From positions 1 to 64,000 of the forward strand of contig JAOATL010000021.1 of the NCBI GenBank assembly GCA_030158125.1: DNA of 64,000 nt, read 5' to 3'. Position numbers and translations under genes: made by a program. The DNA is from Limnohabitans sp. GTDB lineage: Bacteria > Pseudomonadota > Gammaproteobacteria > Burkholderiales > Burkholderiaceae_C. The notes under the pieces were generated by a model, which made no database searches, had not been told where the DNA came from, and saw only the letters and a list, made by a program, of their open reading frames with translations. This document shows, in pieces, positions 26,558 through 37,027 of this stretch (positions are counted from its first letter, which is position 1; the number at the start of each line of letters is the position of its first letter).

Positions 26558-27280
26558 ATGACTGCTTTCAACGCCTCTGCCTTGGTTCTTTTTTCAGGCG
26601 GCCAAGACTCTGCCACCTGCCTGGCTTGGGCCCTGGAGCGCTATGAGCGCGTTGAAACCATTGGCTTTCAATACGGCCAACGACACGTCATTGAACTGGC
26701 CTGCCGCGAGCATTTCATCACGGGCATCAAGCAACAATTTCCACAGTGGGCGCACAAGCTGGGCGAAGACCACATGCTGGACCTCAGCCTGCTAGGTCAA
26801 ATCAGCAACACGGCCCTAACCGAGGACAAAGCCATTGAAATGCAAAAAAACGGCTTGCCCAACACCTTTGTGCCGGGCCGCAATTTGTTGTTCCTTACGT
26901 TTGCCGCCACCATTGCCTACCGCCGTCAACTCAAAATGATTGTGGGGGGTATGTGCGAAACCGATTACTCCGGTTACCCAGACTGCCGCGACGACACCCT
27001 CAAAGCTTTGCAGGTGGCTTTGAGTTTGGGCTTGGACACGCGTCTGGTATTGGAAACCCCCTTGATGTGGCTTGATAAAGCCCAAACTTGGAAGATGGCA
27101 GAAAACTTAGGGGGACAAGCCTTGGTATCTTTGATAGAAGAAGAAACCCACACCTGCTATTTGGGCGATCGCACCCACCGCCATGTCTGGGGTTATGGTT
27201 GCAACGCCTGCCCCGCTTGTGACTTGCGCCGCGCGGGGCATGAGCGTTACAAATTAGCAAGCTCTCAAGCAGGTGCTTGA
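26558..27280 (+). CDS. queC: 7-cyano-7-deazaguanine synthase QueC
   Basis: ATP-dependent enzyme converting carboxy-deazaguanine to preQ0 in queuosine biosynthesis, 240 residues. The PP-loop is [17 protein letters not shown] (about 10-26). The zinc-binding cysteines are in [13 protein letters not shown] near the C-terminus, plus the Cys in HTCYLG. No other queuosine gene is adjacent. Its 3' end overlaps the convergent fdsA gene by 16 bases. Confidence 0.95.
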   Translation: MTAFNASALVLFSGGQDSATCLAWALERYERVETIGFQYGQRHVIELACREHFITGIKQQFPQWAHKLGEDHMLDLSLLGQISNTALTEDKAIEMQKNGLPNTFVPGRNLLFLTFAATIAYRRQLKMIVGGMCETDYSGYPDCRDDTLKALQVALSLGLDTRLVLETPLMWLDKAQTWKMAENLGGQALVSLIEEETHTCYLGDRTHRHVWGYGCNACPACDLRRAGHERYKLASSQAGA

Positions 27281-30123
27281 AAAAATCCAACCGATTCAGA
27301 CAACTGGCCACCCGCTTTCACGGCAATGGCGCAATATTTGAATTCTGGAATTTTGCCAAACGGGTCGAGTGCGGCGTTGGTCATGAGATTGGCAGCCGCT
27401 TCGTAATAAGCAAACGGCACAAACACTGCACCCTGCGGTGTGCCATCATCCCGGCGCACGCGCAAACATACTTCGCCCCGTCTTGAAGCCAAGGTGATGA
27501 TGTCGCCGGCGTTGACACCCAAAGCCAATAAATCAGCACCACACATCGACGCAGTGGCTTCGGGCTCAATGGCATCCAGCACTGTGGCACGTCTCGTCAT
27601 GCTGCCTGTGTGCCAATGTTCTAACTGACGTCCAGTGATCAGCACAAACGGATAGTGCGCATCAGGACGTTCATTGGCAGGAATGATGTCTGCAGGGACC
27701 AAATGCACACGGCCATCTGTGGTGGCAAAGTGATCTTTGAAAACAGTCGGCTGACCAGGATCTTCTTCTGTGAGGCACGGATAGGTCACGCTGGAATCTC
27801 GGACCAATCTGTCCCATGAAATACCGCTGATCACTTCGTGCATGGCTTGACGCATTTCTTCGTACACCTCCGCCACGCCATGGTGTTCGCCTGCGTATTG
27901 CCAGTTCAAGCCCATGCCCTTGGCAATTTGCTGAATGATCCACAAATCGGCTTTGGCTTGGCCTGGCGCTTGCACAGCTTGCTGGCCCATTTGCACCATG
28001 CGATCGGTGTTGGTCACAGTGCCGGTTTTTTCTGGCCATGCCGTCGCAGGCAACACCACATCGGCCAGCCATGCCGTCTCGGTCATGAAAATATCTTGCA
28101 CCACCAAGTGTTCTAGCGATGCCAAGGCATGGCGTGCATGGTTCAAATCTGGATCGCTCATGGCGGGGTTTTCGCCCATGATGTACATGCCTCGTACTTT
28201 GTGAGGATCTGTGTCATCGGCCAAGGCCTTGTGCATGATTTCCACCACGGTATAGCCGGGTTGCTTGTCCAGTGGTGTGTTCCAAAACTTTTCAAACCAA
28301 TCGTGTGCTTCTGTATTGGTCACACGCTGGTAGTTGGGGTACATCATGGGAATGAGACCCGCATCGCTGGCACCCTGCACATTGTTTTGACCGCGCAAGG
28401 GATGCAGACCTGAACCTGGCTTGCCAATTTGTCCGGTCACCGTGACCAACGCAATGAGGCAACGCGCGTTGTCGGTGCCGTGCACGTGCTGGCTCACGCC
28501 CATGCCCCACAAAATCATCGAGCCTTTGCTGGTGGCAAACTCGCGCGCCACTTCGCGCAGTGTTGCAGCAGGCACACCACAAATAGGTGCCATGGCTTCG
28601 GGACTGTAGCCCTGAATGTTTTGCTTCAAGGCTTCGTAATTGCTGGCCCGTGATTGAACAAAGTCTTGATCGACCAAACCTTCTTCTATGACGGTGTAAA
28701 TGAGCGCATTGAGCATGGCCACATCGGTGTCGGGCTTGAACTGCAGCGTGCGCCATGCGTGTTTGCCAATGTCGGTCACGCGGGGGTCGGCCAGCACAAT
28801 TTTGGCGCCGCGCTTGGCCGCGTTTTTCATCCACGTGGCGGCCACGGGATGATTGGCGGTGGGGTTGGAGCCAATGACAAAAATCAAGCCGGCGTGTTCA
28901 ACATCATTGACCTGATTGCTGACGGCAGCAGAACCCACACCCTCTAGCAGTGCAGACACACTAGAGGCATGGCACAAGCGCGTGCAATGGTCGACGTTGT
29001 TGGAGCCAAAACCTGTGCGCACCAACTTCTGAAACAAGTAAGCTTCTTCGTTGCTGCCCTTGGCGGAGCCAAAGCCTGCCAAGGATTTAGGGCCTTGCGC
29101 ATCGCGCAAGTGTTTCAATTTACCAGCCCCCAAAGCCAAGGCTTCTTCCCATGTGGCTTCTCTGAAAACATCAGACCACTTGGCCGCGTTGCGATTCAGA
29201 TGTTGAATGGCTTCTGGGTCCTTGGGGATTCCTGCTTTGCGAATGAGGGGCACCGTGAGGCGCTGCGGATGCTGAATGTAGTCAAAGCCAAATCGCCCCT
29301 TCACGCACAAGCGATTGTGATTGGCGGGACCATCGCGCCCTTCCACGCTCACAATGCGGTTGTCTTTGATGTTGTAGGTGAGCAAGCATCCCACGCCACA
29401 GAAGGGACACACAGAGTCCACCTTCTTGTCCACCACTTGCGAGCCCACTTGCGTCTTAGGCATGAGCGCGCCGGTGGGGCAAGCCTGAACACATTCCCCA
29501 CAAGCCACACAACTGCTGGTGCCCATGGGGTCTTGCAGGTCAAACACAATTTGGCTGTGCGCACCACGATGCGCATACCCAATCACATCGTTCACTTGCT
29601 CTTCGCGACACGCGCGTACACAACGATTGCACTGAATGCAAGCATCTAAGTTGACGGCCATTGCAGGATGAGAGACATCGGCAGAAGGCTGCTCGCGCCG
29701 CAGGCTTTGAAGTTCAGGTCTGACCGTGACATTCATGGCCTGCGCCCAATCACTCAGCTCGCCATGCTGCCCTGCTTCGGTCCATTTGTGGCCTTGCTCA
29801 GGCATATCGGACAGCAACAACTCCAACACCATCTCTTGGCTTTTCTTAGCGCGAAGACTTTGGCTCAGCACCTCGAGGCCAGGCGTGACGTTGCGACAGC
29901 AACTGGGGGCCAGTGTTCTTTCGCCCTTAATTTCCACCACACATGCACGGCAATTGCCGTCGGCACGCATGCCTTCTTTGTAGCAAAGGTGCGGAATATC
30001 AATGCCGTGACGCTTGGCGGCATTGAGGATGGACTCGCCTTCAAAGCCCACCACCGTTTGGTCGTTGAGCTTGAATTCAACGCTGGGCGGCGCCAGCAAT
30101 TCTTTAGACACAGGGGCGTTCAT
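27265..30123 (-). CDS. fdsA: NAD-dependent formate dehydrogenase alpha subunit
   Basis: Molybdenum or tungsten subunit oxidising formate to CO2, 952 residues. It starts with a [2Fe-2S] ferredoxin domain ([18 protein letters not shown]). Two ferredoxin-type [4Fe-4S] motifs follow: [14 protein letters not shown] and [15 protein letters not shown] further [4Fe-4S] motif, CPFCGVGC, opens the molybdopterin domain, and [11 protein letters not shown] carries the likely active-site cysteine ligand. The C-terminal domain ([18 protein letters not shown]) is the guanine-dinucleotide-binding part. AGGAGA precedes the ATG, and the gene is directly downstream of the fused gamma-beta subunit gene. Neither fdhD/fdsC nor fdsD follows. 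Confidence 0.95.
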   Translation of the reverse strand: MNAPVSKELLAPPSVEFKLNDQTVVGFEGESILNAAKRHGIDIPHLCYKEGMRADGNCRACVVEIKGERTLAPSCCRNVTPGLEVLSQSLRAKKSQEMVLELLLSDMPEQGHKWTEAGQHGELSDWAQAMNVTVRPELQSLRREQPSADVSHPAMAVNLDACIQCNRCVRACREEQVNDVIGYAHRGAHSQIVFDLQDPMGTSSCVACGECVQACPTGALMPKTQVGSQVVDKKVDSVCPFCGVGCLLTYNIKDNRIVSVEGRDGPANHNRLCVKGRFGFDYIQHPQRLTVPLIRKAGIPKDPEAIQHLNRNAAKWSDVFREATWEEALALGAGKLKHLRDAQGPKSLAGFGSAKGSNEEAYLFQKLVRTGFGSNNVDHCTRLCHASSVSALLEGVGSAAVSNQVNDVEHAGLIFVIGSNPTANHPVAATWMKNAAKRGAKIVLADPRVTDIGKHAWRTLQFKPDTDVAMLNALIYTVIEEGLVDQDFVQSRASNYEALKQNIQGYSPEAMAPICGVPAATLREVAREFATSKGSMILWGMGVSQHVHGTDNARCLIALVTVTGQIGKPGSGLHPLRGQNNVQGASDAGLIPMMYPNYQRVTNTEAHDWFEKFWNTPLDKQPGYTVVEIMHKALADDTDPHKVRGMYIMGENPAMSDPDLNHARHALASLEHLVVQDIFMTETAWLADVVLPATAWPEKTGTVTNTDRMVQMGQQAVQAPGQAKADLWIIQQIAKGMGLNWQYAGEHHGVAEVYEEMRQAMHEVISGISWDRLVRDSSVTYPCLTEEDPGQPTVFKDHFATTDGRVHLVPADIIPANERPDAHYPFVLITGRQLEHWHTGSMTRRATVLDAIEPEATASMCGADLLALGVNAGDIITLASRRGEVCLRVRRDDGTPQGAVFVPFAYYEAAANLMTNAALDPFGKIPEFKYCAIAVKAGGQLSESVGFFQAPA

Positions 30124-31854
30124 TCAATTGATCTCCTGTGGAAAATACTTCTGCACACACCTGATTGGATTAGGCGCGGCTTGACCCAAACCACAGATGG
30201 AGGCATCGGTCATCACTTGGTTTAAATCTTCCAAGGTGTTGTTGTCCCACTTGGGGGCTTGCATCAACGCAACCGCTTTAGCAGTTCCCACACGACAGGG
30301 CGTGCATTGGCCGCAACTTTCGTGTGCAAAGAAGTTCATCATGTTGAGCGCGGCATGACGCGCCGAGTCTTGGTGTCCCAACACAATGACAGCCGCCGAA
30401 CCAATAAAGCAACCGTAGGGTTGCAGGGTGTCAAAGTCGAGAGGAATGTCTTTTAATGTTGCGGGAAGAATGCCGCCTGAAGCACCGCCGGGCAAGTAGG
30501 CATAGAACTCGTGACCCTCTTGCATGCCGCCGCAGTACTCTTCAATCAATTCTGCAATGGTGATACCTGCAGGCGCCAACTTCACGCCTGGCTTTTTCAC
30601 ACGTCCACTGACACTGAAACTGCGCAAACCTTTGCGATCATGACGGCCATAACCAGAGAACCACTCAGGTCCTTTTTGCACAATGTCGCGAACCCAGTAA
30701 AGGGTTTCAAAGTTGTGCTCTAGGGTAGGCCTGCCAAACAAGCCGACCTGCGCAATGTAAGGCGGACGCATGCGCGGCTCACCGCGCTTGCCTTCAATGC
30801 TTTCAATCATGGCCGACTCTTCGCCGCAAATGTAGGCCCCAGCTCCCCGGCGCAATTCAATCTTGGGCAAGGCAACAGGCGGATTGGCTTGGAGCTTTGC
30901 CAGTTCTGTTTCCAAAATTTGTCGGCAGCCATGGTATTCATCGCGCAAATAAATGTAGATGGCCTCAATTCCCACCACCTGCGCTGCTATCAACATGCCT
31001 TCTAAGAACCGATGCGGGTCCCGCTCTAGATACGTTCTGTCTTTGAAGGTGCCGGGCTCGCCTTCGTCAATGTTCACCGCCATCAAACGGGGGGCAACTT
31101 GCTCGCGCACAATGCGCCACTTGCGGCCCGCTGGAAATCCTGCCCCGCCTAAGCCGCGCAAACCTGAATCTTCCATCGCCTTGAGAACGGCTTCTGTGTC
31201 TGATTGACCTTTGGCCAAAGCTTGTAGCAATTCGTAGCCCCCGTCGGCCACATACGCGTTGAAGTCAATGTGCTCGGGCACCACCGCTTCAATGGCGTTG
31301 GTCTGGACAGCTTGCATCACTTGGTCTACCGATGCATGCCCCATTTCGTGTTGATGCACCACTGCAACGGGCGCTTGTTCGCATCGGCCCATGCAAGGGG
31401 CTGCCACCACTTTGACCTTGTCAGTGCCAAGGGATGCCTGCAACTTGCCAAGCAATGTGGTGGCACCCGCCATGTCGCAGCTGAGCCCATCACAGACCCG
31501 CACCGTGAACTTTGGCGCTGACTCGCCATCGCGAATGACTTCAAAGTGATGGTAGAACGTGGCCACCTCATACACCTCGGCCATAGGGATGTTCATCAGC
31601 TTGGCCAATGCCACTAGATGATGCTCATGCAGTCCACGAAAGGTGTCGTTGATTTTGTGCAGATGTTCAACCAGCAAATCACGCCTTTGACGAAGCATCG
31701 TTGCATCCAAGCCCAGCAAGGCTTTGACTTTCCGCAAAGATGTGTCATCCGCCTGCCGGCCCTTCAGTTGACTTTTCTGGCGGAGACTTGCTTTGAGTTG
31801 GTTCACCGTGGCCAAAGGCACGGCAGTGTTGAGTTGTGTCGTAGGAGGTTGCAT
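30124..31854 (-). CDS. Formate dehydrogenase fused gamma-beta (NuoE-NuoF-like) subunit
   Basis: Diaphorase subunit passing electrons from FdsA to NAD+, 576 residues, fusing two proteins that are separate in FdsG/FdsB systems. The N-terminal ~165 residues are NuoE-like, with [2Fe-2S] cysteines in VCDGLSCDMAG and APCMGRCEQAP. The rest is NuoF-like: GLRGLGGAGFPAGRKW (NADH binding), NIDEGEPGTFKDR and GAGAYICGEESAM (FMN region), and ESCGQCTPCRVG for the [4Fe-4S] cluster. It abuts fdsA. The gene is downstream of the sigma-54 activator on the same strand, with a 63-base gap. Confidence 0.93.
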   Translation of the reverse strand: MQPPTTQLNTAVPLATVNQLKASLRQKSQLKGRQADDTSLRKVKALLGLDATMLRQRRDLLVEHLHKINDTFRGLHEHHLVALAKLMNIPMAEVYEVATFYHHFEVIRDGESAPKFTVRVCDGLSCDMAGATTLLGKLQASLGTDKVKVVAAPCMGRCEQAPVAVVHQHEMGHASVDQVMQAVQTNAIEAVVPEHIDFNAYVADGGYELLQALAKGQSDTEAVLKAMEDSGLRGLGGAGFPAGRKWRIVREQVAPRLMAVNIDEGEPGTFKDRTYLERDPHRFLEGMLIAAQVVGIEAIYIYLRDEYHGCRQILETELAKLQANPPVALPKIELRRGAGAYICGEESAMIESIEGKRGEPRMRPPYIAQVGLFGRPTLEHNFETLYWVRDIVQKGPEWFSGYGRHDRKGLRSFSVSGRVKKPGVKLAPAGITIAELIEEYCGGMQEGHEFYAYLPGGASGGILPATLKDIPLDFDTLQPYGCFIGSAAVIVLGHQDSARHAALNMMNFFAHESCGQCTPCRVGTAKAVALMQAPKWDNNTLEDLNQVMTDASICGLGQAAPNPIRCVQKYFPQEIN

Positions 31855-31917
31855 GCTGTGCCGATTTTAGCGCCCAAGACCTCTTCAAGGCGCCCAAGCA
31901 TTAACACAGCAGGGACT

Positions 31918-33831
31918 TTAGCGCTCTTGCAATTTCCGATACAAAGTTTGGCGACTGATGCCCAATTGGCGCGCTGCAGCAGACACATTACCTCTGGCAT
32001 TTTCCAAGGCCAATTGAATGGCTTTCATCGACAAATCATGCAAGTTTTGGGCAGGTGCTTCATTCGTTTGACTTTGAGCCTTCTCTTCAATTGCTACAGC
32101 CAAGTCTTGAGCCAAATCATCGGCCAAATGAATCCAATCAATTTGCGACTCATGATCTTCCAACAGGGCCACCGCCGCTTTCAAGACGTGGCTGAGTTGG
32201 CGCAAATTACCCGGCCATTTGAAGGCTGCCATGGCCTTCAACAAATCGGGCGCAATGCGCAAACTGACCTCTGGCGCAAACTCTTTCAAAATTCGATCAG
32301 ACAAGGCGGCAAAGTCGGTGCGTTCGCGAAGCGCTGGTAAGCGCAGGGTTAAACCATTGACGCGGTAATACAAATCTTCCCGAAAGCCTCCTCGCTCTAC
32401 CGCCTGTTTGAGGTTTTGATGGGTGGCGCAAATTAAATTGAAATCGACTACCGTTGCCGTGCTGCTGCCAAGGGGCGTGACCTTTCGTTCTTGCAATACA
32501 CGAAGCAATCGCGTTTGTAGACCAACGGGCATGTCGCCAATTTCATCTAAAAACAAAGTACCCCCATGTGCTTCACGTAAGCGACCCAATGAGCCTTGAC
32601 GGGATGCGCCCGTAAAGGCACCTGGCACATAACCAAACAGTTCCGCCTCAATGAGATGTTCTGGTAACGCGGCACAGTTCACTGCGACAAAGGCTTTGTC
32701 ACACCGCTGAGAGCACTGATGGATGGCCTGCGCAAACAGTTCCTTGCCCACTCCCGATTCACCGGTGATAAGAAGAGGAATGGCTTTGTCCATGACCTTT
32801 TTGGCTTTTTCGGCAGAAGCCTTCCACTGAAAATCACCTGTTTCTAAAGCACGCAAAGCATCTGTTGCGGGTGTTGCAGCCACGGTGATTTTCTGTTGCG
32901 CCTTGGTTTGGCTGTGAACCTGCACATGCATGCTGAGCCCGCGGTGTGTGCGCAAGGCTGTGGCTCTGCCACCTGCTCGCGACTGCATGGCCAACATTTT
33001 TTGAAATTCTTCGTCAAACAAGAAAGGCCAAGAGATGGCACCTAGATCGGCATACTGCAAGCCTAAGTACGCCAAGCCTTTTCGATTGGCACCCACTAGC
33101 CAACCATCTTCAGAAAACGCCAACACCCCTTGTGCAACAGACCCAATGCCTTCAGAACGTGGATGGAGTTGCACCAAAATTTGATGTCTGGAGGCACTCA
33201 TCACCAGCGTGTTCTCGATCATCTGGGCAGCGGTAGAGACCAGACCCAAAGTATGCGGATGCCTGCTGCGGTGATCACCAGAAATATCCAGAATACCCAT
33301 CAATTTGCCTTGCGAGGACATGATGGGCGCAGCCGCACAAGTTAAGAAACCATTTCTTTCAAGATAGTGCTCTGCACCATGAATTTCAATTTCATTGGCA
33401 GAGGCCAATGCTGTGCCAATGGCATTGGTGCCCCGCTGATTCTCAGACCAAGACGCCCCACTCATCAAGGCCACACGCTCGGCTTTGTTTAAAAAATCTA
33501 AGTCGCCCATGGTATGCATGAGAACGCCTTGCGCATCCGCCAAGATCACCATGCTTTGTGTTTGACGAACTTGCTCGTAAAGATACTCCATGACGGGTTC
33601 TGAGTGCGAGATCAAATCGTGGTTGGATGTTCTAGCGCGCTGCAAATTGGCGCCACTGAGGTTGTCCGCGCAATCAATGCGGCCAATGGGCGACAAGCCG
33701 GCCGACAAACTGCGCTGCCAAGATTGCGCAATTTGAAAGTCGACTTCGGGCATGGGATGAATGCCGTTTTCGACCAGCTGTAAACGTGCTTGCCGCAATT
33801 GTGTTGCGGGCAGGATGGCGTGATGCCGCAT
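31918..33831 (-). CDS. Sigma-54-dependent activator, AcoR-like
   Basis: Enhancer-binding protein of 637 residues. An N-terminal sensory part with a GAF-like segment (about 60-210, MVILADAQGVLMHTMGD and NQRGTNAIGTALAS) is followed by a PAS-like stretch. The AAA+ domain has Walker A GESGVGKELFAQ, the sigma-54 contact loop GAFTGA, and LFLDEIGDMP. A C-terminal Fis-type HTH ends in RQLGISRQTLYRKLQ. CGGAGA lies before the ATG at 33831, which is why it is chosen over 33891. It is divergent from the aldehyde dehydrogenase operon, whose promoter is sigma-54 type, so it is the probable activator, responding to an aldehyde, alcohol or acetoin-like signal. Confidence 0.9.
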   Translation of the reverse strand: MRHHAILPATQLRQARLQLVENGIHPMPEVDFQIAQSWQRSLSAGLSPIGRIDCADNLSGANLQRARTSNHDLISHSEPVMEYLYEQVRQTQSMVILADAQGVLMHTMGDLDFLNKAERVALMSGASWSENQRGTNAIGTALASANEIEIHGAEHYLERNGFLTCAAAPIMSSQGKLMGILDISGDHRSRHPHTLGLVSTAAQMIENTLVMSASRHQILVQLHPRSEGIGSVAQGVLAFSEDGWLVGANRKGLAYLGLQYADLGAISWPFLFDEEFQKMLAMQSRAGGRATALRTHRGLSMHVQVHSQTKAQQKITVAATPATDALRALETGDFQWKASAEKAKKVMDKAIPLLITGESGVGKELFAQAIHQCSQRCDKAFVAVNCAALPEHLIEAELFGYVPGAFTGASRQGSLGRLREAHGGTLFLDEIGDMPVGLQTRLLRVLQERKVTPLGSSTATVVDFNLICATHQNLKQAVERGGFREDLYYRVNGLTLRLPALRERTDFAALSDRILKEFAPEVSLRIAPDLLKAMAAFKWPGNLRQLSHVLKAAVALLEDHESQIDWIHLADDLAQDLAVAIEEKAQSQTNEAPAQNLHDLSMKAIQLALENARGNVSAAARQLGISRQTLYRKLQER

Positions 33832-33919
33832 GGCTTTGTCTCCGGTTGCGAATGGATTCGCTGGTTTCTTTTGTTGGCAGTCTATGGACAATTCTCAGCG
33901 CAACAAGGTCAACTCACCT

Positions 33920-33979
33920 TGACCTGTCGCAACTGTCTCAATTTGTGACATGTGTGACTTACACCTTGCGGACAGGTCA
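33920..33979. promoter_or_regulatory. Inverted repeats, candidate enhancer sites for the AcoR-like activator
   Basis: TGTCGCAA (33925-33932) and TTGTGACA (33943-33950) form an 8-bp inverted repeat with one mismatch. A longer pair, TGACCTGTCGCAA (33920-33932) and TTGCGGACAGGTCA (33966-33979), is complementary apart from one extra G. They lie 100-160 bases upstream of the sigma-54 promoter, the usual position for enhancer binding. Confidence 0.6.
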
Positions 33980-34080
33980 CATCTCATGCGTACTTAGAAA
34001 CCCCAAAGTCCGCCCATACAAAGGCAGCTCACGGCTCAAAACGTCAGGGTAAACCCGAAATCTTGATGCCTGTGCCAACT

Positions 34081-34096
34081 TGGCATCCCTTTTGCA
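34081..34096 (+). promoter_or_regulatory. Sigma-54 (-24/-12) promoter of the aldehyde dehydrogenase operon
   Basis: TGGCATCCCTTTTGCA matches the TGGCAC-N5-TTGCA consensus. The invariant GG (34082-34083) and GC (34094-34095) are separated by exactly 10 bases. It lies 67 bases before the start codon of the aldehyde dehydrogenase gene. Confidence 0.82.
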
Positions 34097-34162
34097 AAAG
34101 AAGCCCAGGACAGCGCATGGCGTGCTGTGCCCACTCACCCACTTTTGTATCAGGAGACAACC

Positions 34163-35683
34163 ATGATCTACGCAGCACCCGGCGCAGCAGGCGCCAAAAT
34201 TGAGTACAAGAAGCAATACGACAACTTCATTGGTGGCAAATGGACAGCCCCCGTAAAGGGCCAGTACTTTGACGTGATCACACCCATCAGTGGCAAGGTC
34301 TACACCAAAGCCGCACGATCTGACGCGGCCGACATTGAATTGGCATTGGACGCCGCACATGCTGCAGCAGACAAATGGGGCAAAACAGATGTTGCGACGC
34401 GCAGCAACATTTTGTTGAAAATTGCTGATCGAGTTGAAGCCAATCTTGAATTGCTGGCCTATGCCGAAACCGTTGACAACGGCAAAGCCATTCGCGAAAC
34501 ACTCAATGCTGACATTCCACTCACAGTGGACCACTTCCGTTATTTTGCAGGTGCATTGCGCGCGCAAGAAGGTGGCGTGAGTGAGATCGATGAAAACACG
34601 GTGGCTTATCACATGCACGAGCCACTGGGCGTTGTGGGGCAAATCATCCCTTGGAACTTCCCCATCTTGATGGCGGCTTGGAAACTGGCGCCTGCATTGG
34701 CTGCTGGAAATTGCGTGGTGCTCAAACCCGCCGAGTCAACGCCCATCTCCATTTTGATTTTGATGGAGTTGATTGCCGACTTGCTGCCTGCTGGCGTTTT
34801 GAACGTGGTAAATGGTTTCGGTCGCGAAGCCGGCATGCCATTGGCCAACAGCAAGCGCATCGCCAAGATTGCATTCACAGGTTCTACATCGACGGGGCGC
34901 GTGATTGCGCAAGCTGCGGCAAATAACCTGATTCCTGCAACGCTGGAGTTGGGCGGCAAATCACCCAATATCTTCTTTGCTGATGTGATGGACAAAGACG
35001 ATGGCTTCCTTGACAAAGCGATTGAAGGCTTGGTGTTGTTTGCCTTCAACCAAGGTGAAGTTTGCACCTGCCCAAGCCGTGCATTGATTCAAGAAAGCAT
35101 TTACGACAAGTTCATGGAGCGCGTCTTGAAACGCGTGGCAGCCATCAAACATGCCAACCCCTTGGACTCAGACAGCATGATGGGCGCACAAGCGTCTAAA
35201 GAACAATTGACCAAAATCTTGTCTTACCTCGATTTGGGCAAGCAAGAAGGTGCCGAATTGTTGGCCGGTGGTGCACAAGCCCACTTGGGTGGCGACTTGG
35301 AAGGCGGCTACTACGTTCAGCCAACTTTGTTCAAAGGCCACAACAAAATGCGCATCTTCCAAGAAGAAATTTTTGGCCCCGTTTTGGCCGTCACCACCTT
35401 CAAAGACGAAGCAGAAGCCTTGGCCATTGCCAACGACACTCTGTATGGTTTGGGCGCTGGCGTGTGGAGCCGCAATGGCAACGTGGCCTATCGCATGGGT
35501 CGCGCCATCAAAGCGGGCCGTGTGTGGACCAACTGCTATCACGCCTACCCTGCACACGCAGCGTTTGGTGGCTATAAAGAATCTGGCATTGGCCGTGAAA
35601 CTCACAAGATGATGCTTGACCACTACCAGCAAACCAAAAACTTGTTGGTCAGTTACAGTGAAAGTAAGCTCGGTTTCTTCTGA
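34163..35683 (+). CDS. NAD-dependent aldehyde dehydrogenase (AldB/AcoD/ExaC type)
   Basis: A 506-residue cytoplasmic aldehyde dehydrogenase oxidising acetaldehyde-like substrates. NAD-binding and catalytic elements are visible: [42 protein letters not shown] (Glu) and [14 protein letters not shown] (Cys). The start MIYAAPG follows AGGAG. It is divergent from the AcoR-like activator, preceded by a sigma-54 promoter, and followed by a DUF779 gene, a combination seen with acetaldehyde/ethanol oxidation genes in proteobacteria. Confidence 0.93.
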   Translation: MIYAAPGAAGAKIEYKKQYDNFIGGKWTAPVKGQYFDVITPISGKVYTKAARSDAADIELALDAAHAAADKWGKTDVATRSNILLKIADRVEANLELLAYAETVDNGKAIRETLNADIPLTVDHFRYFAGALRAQEGGVSEIDENTVAYHMHEPLGVVGQIIPWNFPILMAAWKLAPALAAGNCVVLKPAESTPISILILMELIADLLPAGVLNVVNGFGREAGMPLANSKRIAKIAFTGSTSTGRVIAQAAANNLIPATLELGGKSPNIFFADVMDKDDGFLDKAIEGLVLFAFNQGEVCTCPSRALIQESIYDKFMERVLKRVAAIKHANPLDSDSMMGAQASKEQLTKILSYLDLGKQEGAELLAGGAQAHLGGDLEGGYYVQPTLFKGHNKMRIFQEEIFGPVLAVTTFKDEAEALAIANDTLYGLGAGVWSRNGNVAYRMGRAIKAGRVWTNCYHAYPAHAAFGGYKESGIGRETHKMMLDHYQQTKNLLVSYSESKLGFF

Positions 35684-35704
35684 TCTCAACTTGAGACACG
35701 ATTC

Positions 35705-35735
35705 AGGGGCGAAGCAATTCGCCCCTTTGTTTCTT
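35705..35735 (+). terminator. Hairpin with T-rich tail between aldehyde dehydrogenase and DUF779 genes
   Basis: A 9-bp stem (AGGGGCGAA / TTCGCCCCT) with a 4-base loop is followed by TTGTTTCTT. It resembles a Rho-independent terminator or an mRNA-stabilising/attenuating hairpin. The DUF779 ribosome binding site AAGGAG begins just after it, so the downstream gene may be expressed at a reduced level. Confidence 0.6.
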
Positions 35736-35749
35736 CAAAGGAGTTTGCC

Positions 35750-36130
35750 ATGGTTGAACGCATTGTGGCCACGGCCGAAGCGCTGATATTGATTGAAGAA
35801 ATGAAATCGCTTCATGGCGATATCATGTTCCACCAATCGGGCGGCTGCTGCGACAACAGTGCCGCCAATTGTTATTTGCCCACCGATCTCACCATTGGTC
35901 CTTATGACGTGAAGTTAGGTGAAGTGGGTGGCGTGCCCTTTTACATTGGCAAGCTTCAATACGAATACTGGAAACACACCCAACTTATTTTGGATGTGAT
36001 TGAGGGCCATGGTGGCACCTTTTCATTGGAAGGCCATACTGGCAAAGCTTTTCACACACGCTCACGTTTGTTCACAGATGACGAATGGGCCAGCATTGAA
36101 GTGCAAGTGATGAAAGACTTGGCGCCTTAG
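35750..36130 (+). CDS. DUF779 domain-containing protein
   Basis: A 126-residue protein with Cys- and His-containing motifs HQSGGCCDNSAANCY (about 29-43) and EGHGGTFSLEGHTGKAFHTR, hallmarks of DUF779. The family is repeatedly encoded beside AldB-type aldehyde dehydrogenases, but its biochemical role is not established; a metal or redox cofactor role is plausible from the paired cysteines. AAGGAG precedes the ATG by 7 bases. It is separated from the dehydrogenase by a terminator-like hairpin. Confidence 0.88.
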   Translation: MVERIVATAEALILIEEMKSLHGDIMFHQSGGCCDNSAANCYLPTDLTIGPYDVKLGEVGGVPFYIGKLQYEYWKHTQLILDVIEGHGGTFSLEGHTGKAFHTRSRLFTDDEWASIEVQVMKDLAP

Positions 36131-36142
36131 AGTCTTGATACC

Positions 36143-37027
36143 TCAACGCCTCAACGCCTCGGATAAATATTCAATCAAAACCGAAACCCGGTGCGGAATG
36201 TAGCGATTGCTGGGCAACACGGCGTAAATGCCCAAGGGGGCAATGGCAAACTTTTTCAAGACTTCCACCACCTCCGCGCTGTTCAGAAAAGGCTGCGCTA
36301 TGAAATCGGGTTGCCGAGTGATGCCAATCCCTGCCGCTGTTGCTTGCATTAGCGCTTCTCCGTTGTTGGCCATCATGCGGCCCCGAATTGGCACATTGAA
36401 ATTGGCGCCATTGACGTCATAAATCCAGTTGGCAGGCTTCATGTCCATGGCATAGGCCAAGCACTCGTGGTTTTGCAACTCTCGCGGATGCCTGGGTGTG
36501 CCGTGCTGTGCTAAATACTGAGGCGATGCCAAGGTCAAAATTTTGCACGTACCCAGCTTTCGAACAATGTCGCTGGGGTCTAAATCACCCGTGATGCGAA
36601 TCGACACATCAATGCCTTCTTCAATCAAATTGGCGCGCCTGTCCGAAAAGTCCATGCTGAGTTGAATGTGAGGATGCAGTTTAGAAAACTCTGCCAAGCT
36701 AGGCATCAGCCTCTGCAGACCAAAGCTAAGCGGCAAGCCCAAACGAATTCGCCCCCGCGGTTCCACCTTTTCTTCAGACAAGCTCGACTCAGCAGCGTCC
36801 ACCATGTTCAAGATAACGCGGCAACGCTCGAGATAAGCCGCACCCGCCGTGGTGAGCGTGAGACTGCGTGTGCTGCGAATGATGAGCTTGCTACCCAGTT
36901 GTTTTTCAAGGCTGGCAATTTGCCGCGTGATCATGGAGCGCGCCACGTTCTCCTGATTGGCCACAGCCGTAAAGCTGCCGGCCTCAGCCACACGTACGAA
37001 CACTTGCATTGCGTTTAATTTGTCCAT
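36143..37027 (-). CDS. LysR family transcriptional regulator
   Basis: A 294-residue regulator. The N-terminal HTH shows MQVFVRVAEAGSFTAVANQ and RSMITRQIASLEKQLG. The effector domain starts at RGRIRLGLPLSFG and includes ADIRIG-type elements (GIDVSIRITGDLD). It is divergent from the extradiol dioxygenase-cytochrome b561-YceI operon. A perfect inverted repeat abuts its start codon, suggesting that it represses itself and controls that operon. Confidence 0.9.
   Translation of the reverse strand: MDKLNAMQVFVRVAEAGSFTAVANQENVARSMITRQIASLEKQLGSKLIIRSTRSLTLTTAGAAYLERCRVILNMVDAAESSLSEEKVEPRGRIRLGLPLSFGLQRLMPSLAEFSKLHPHIQLSMDFSDRRANLIEEGIDVSIRITGDLDPSDIVRKLGTCKILTLASPQYLAQHGTPRHPRELQNHECLAYAMDMKPANWIYDVNGANFNVPIRGRMMANNGEALMQATAAGIGITRQPDFIAQPFLNSAEVVEVLKKFAIAPLGIYAVLPSNRYIPHRVSVLIEYLSEALRR

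Noticed and set aside
28969-29649. 226-residue open frame on the plus strand
   Set aside because: Antisense to fdsA, whose iron-sulfur motifs lie in the same stretch; treated as a shadow.
31618-32340. 240-residue open frame on the plus strand
   Set aside because: It runs antisense to the formate dehydrogenase and activator genes and resembles no known protein.
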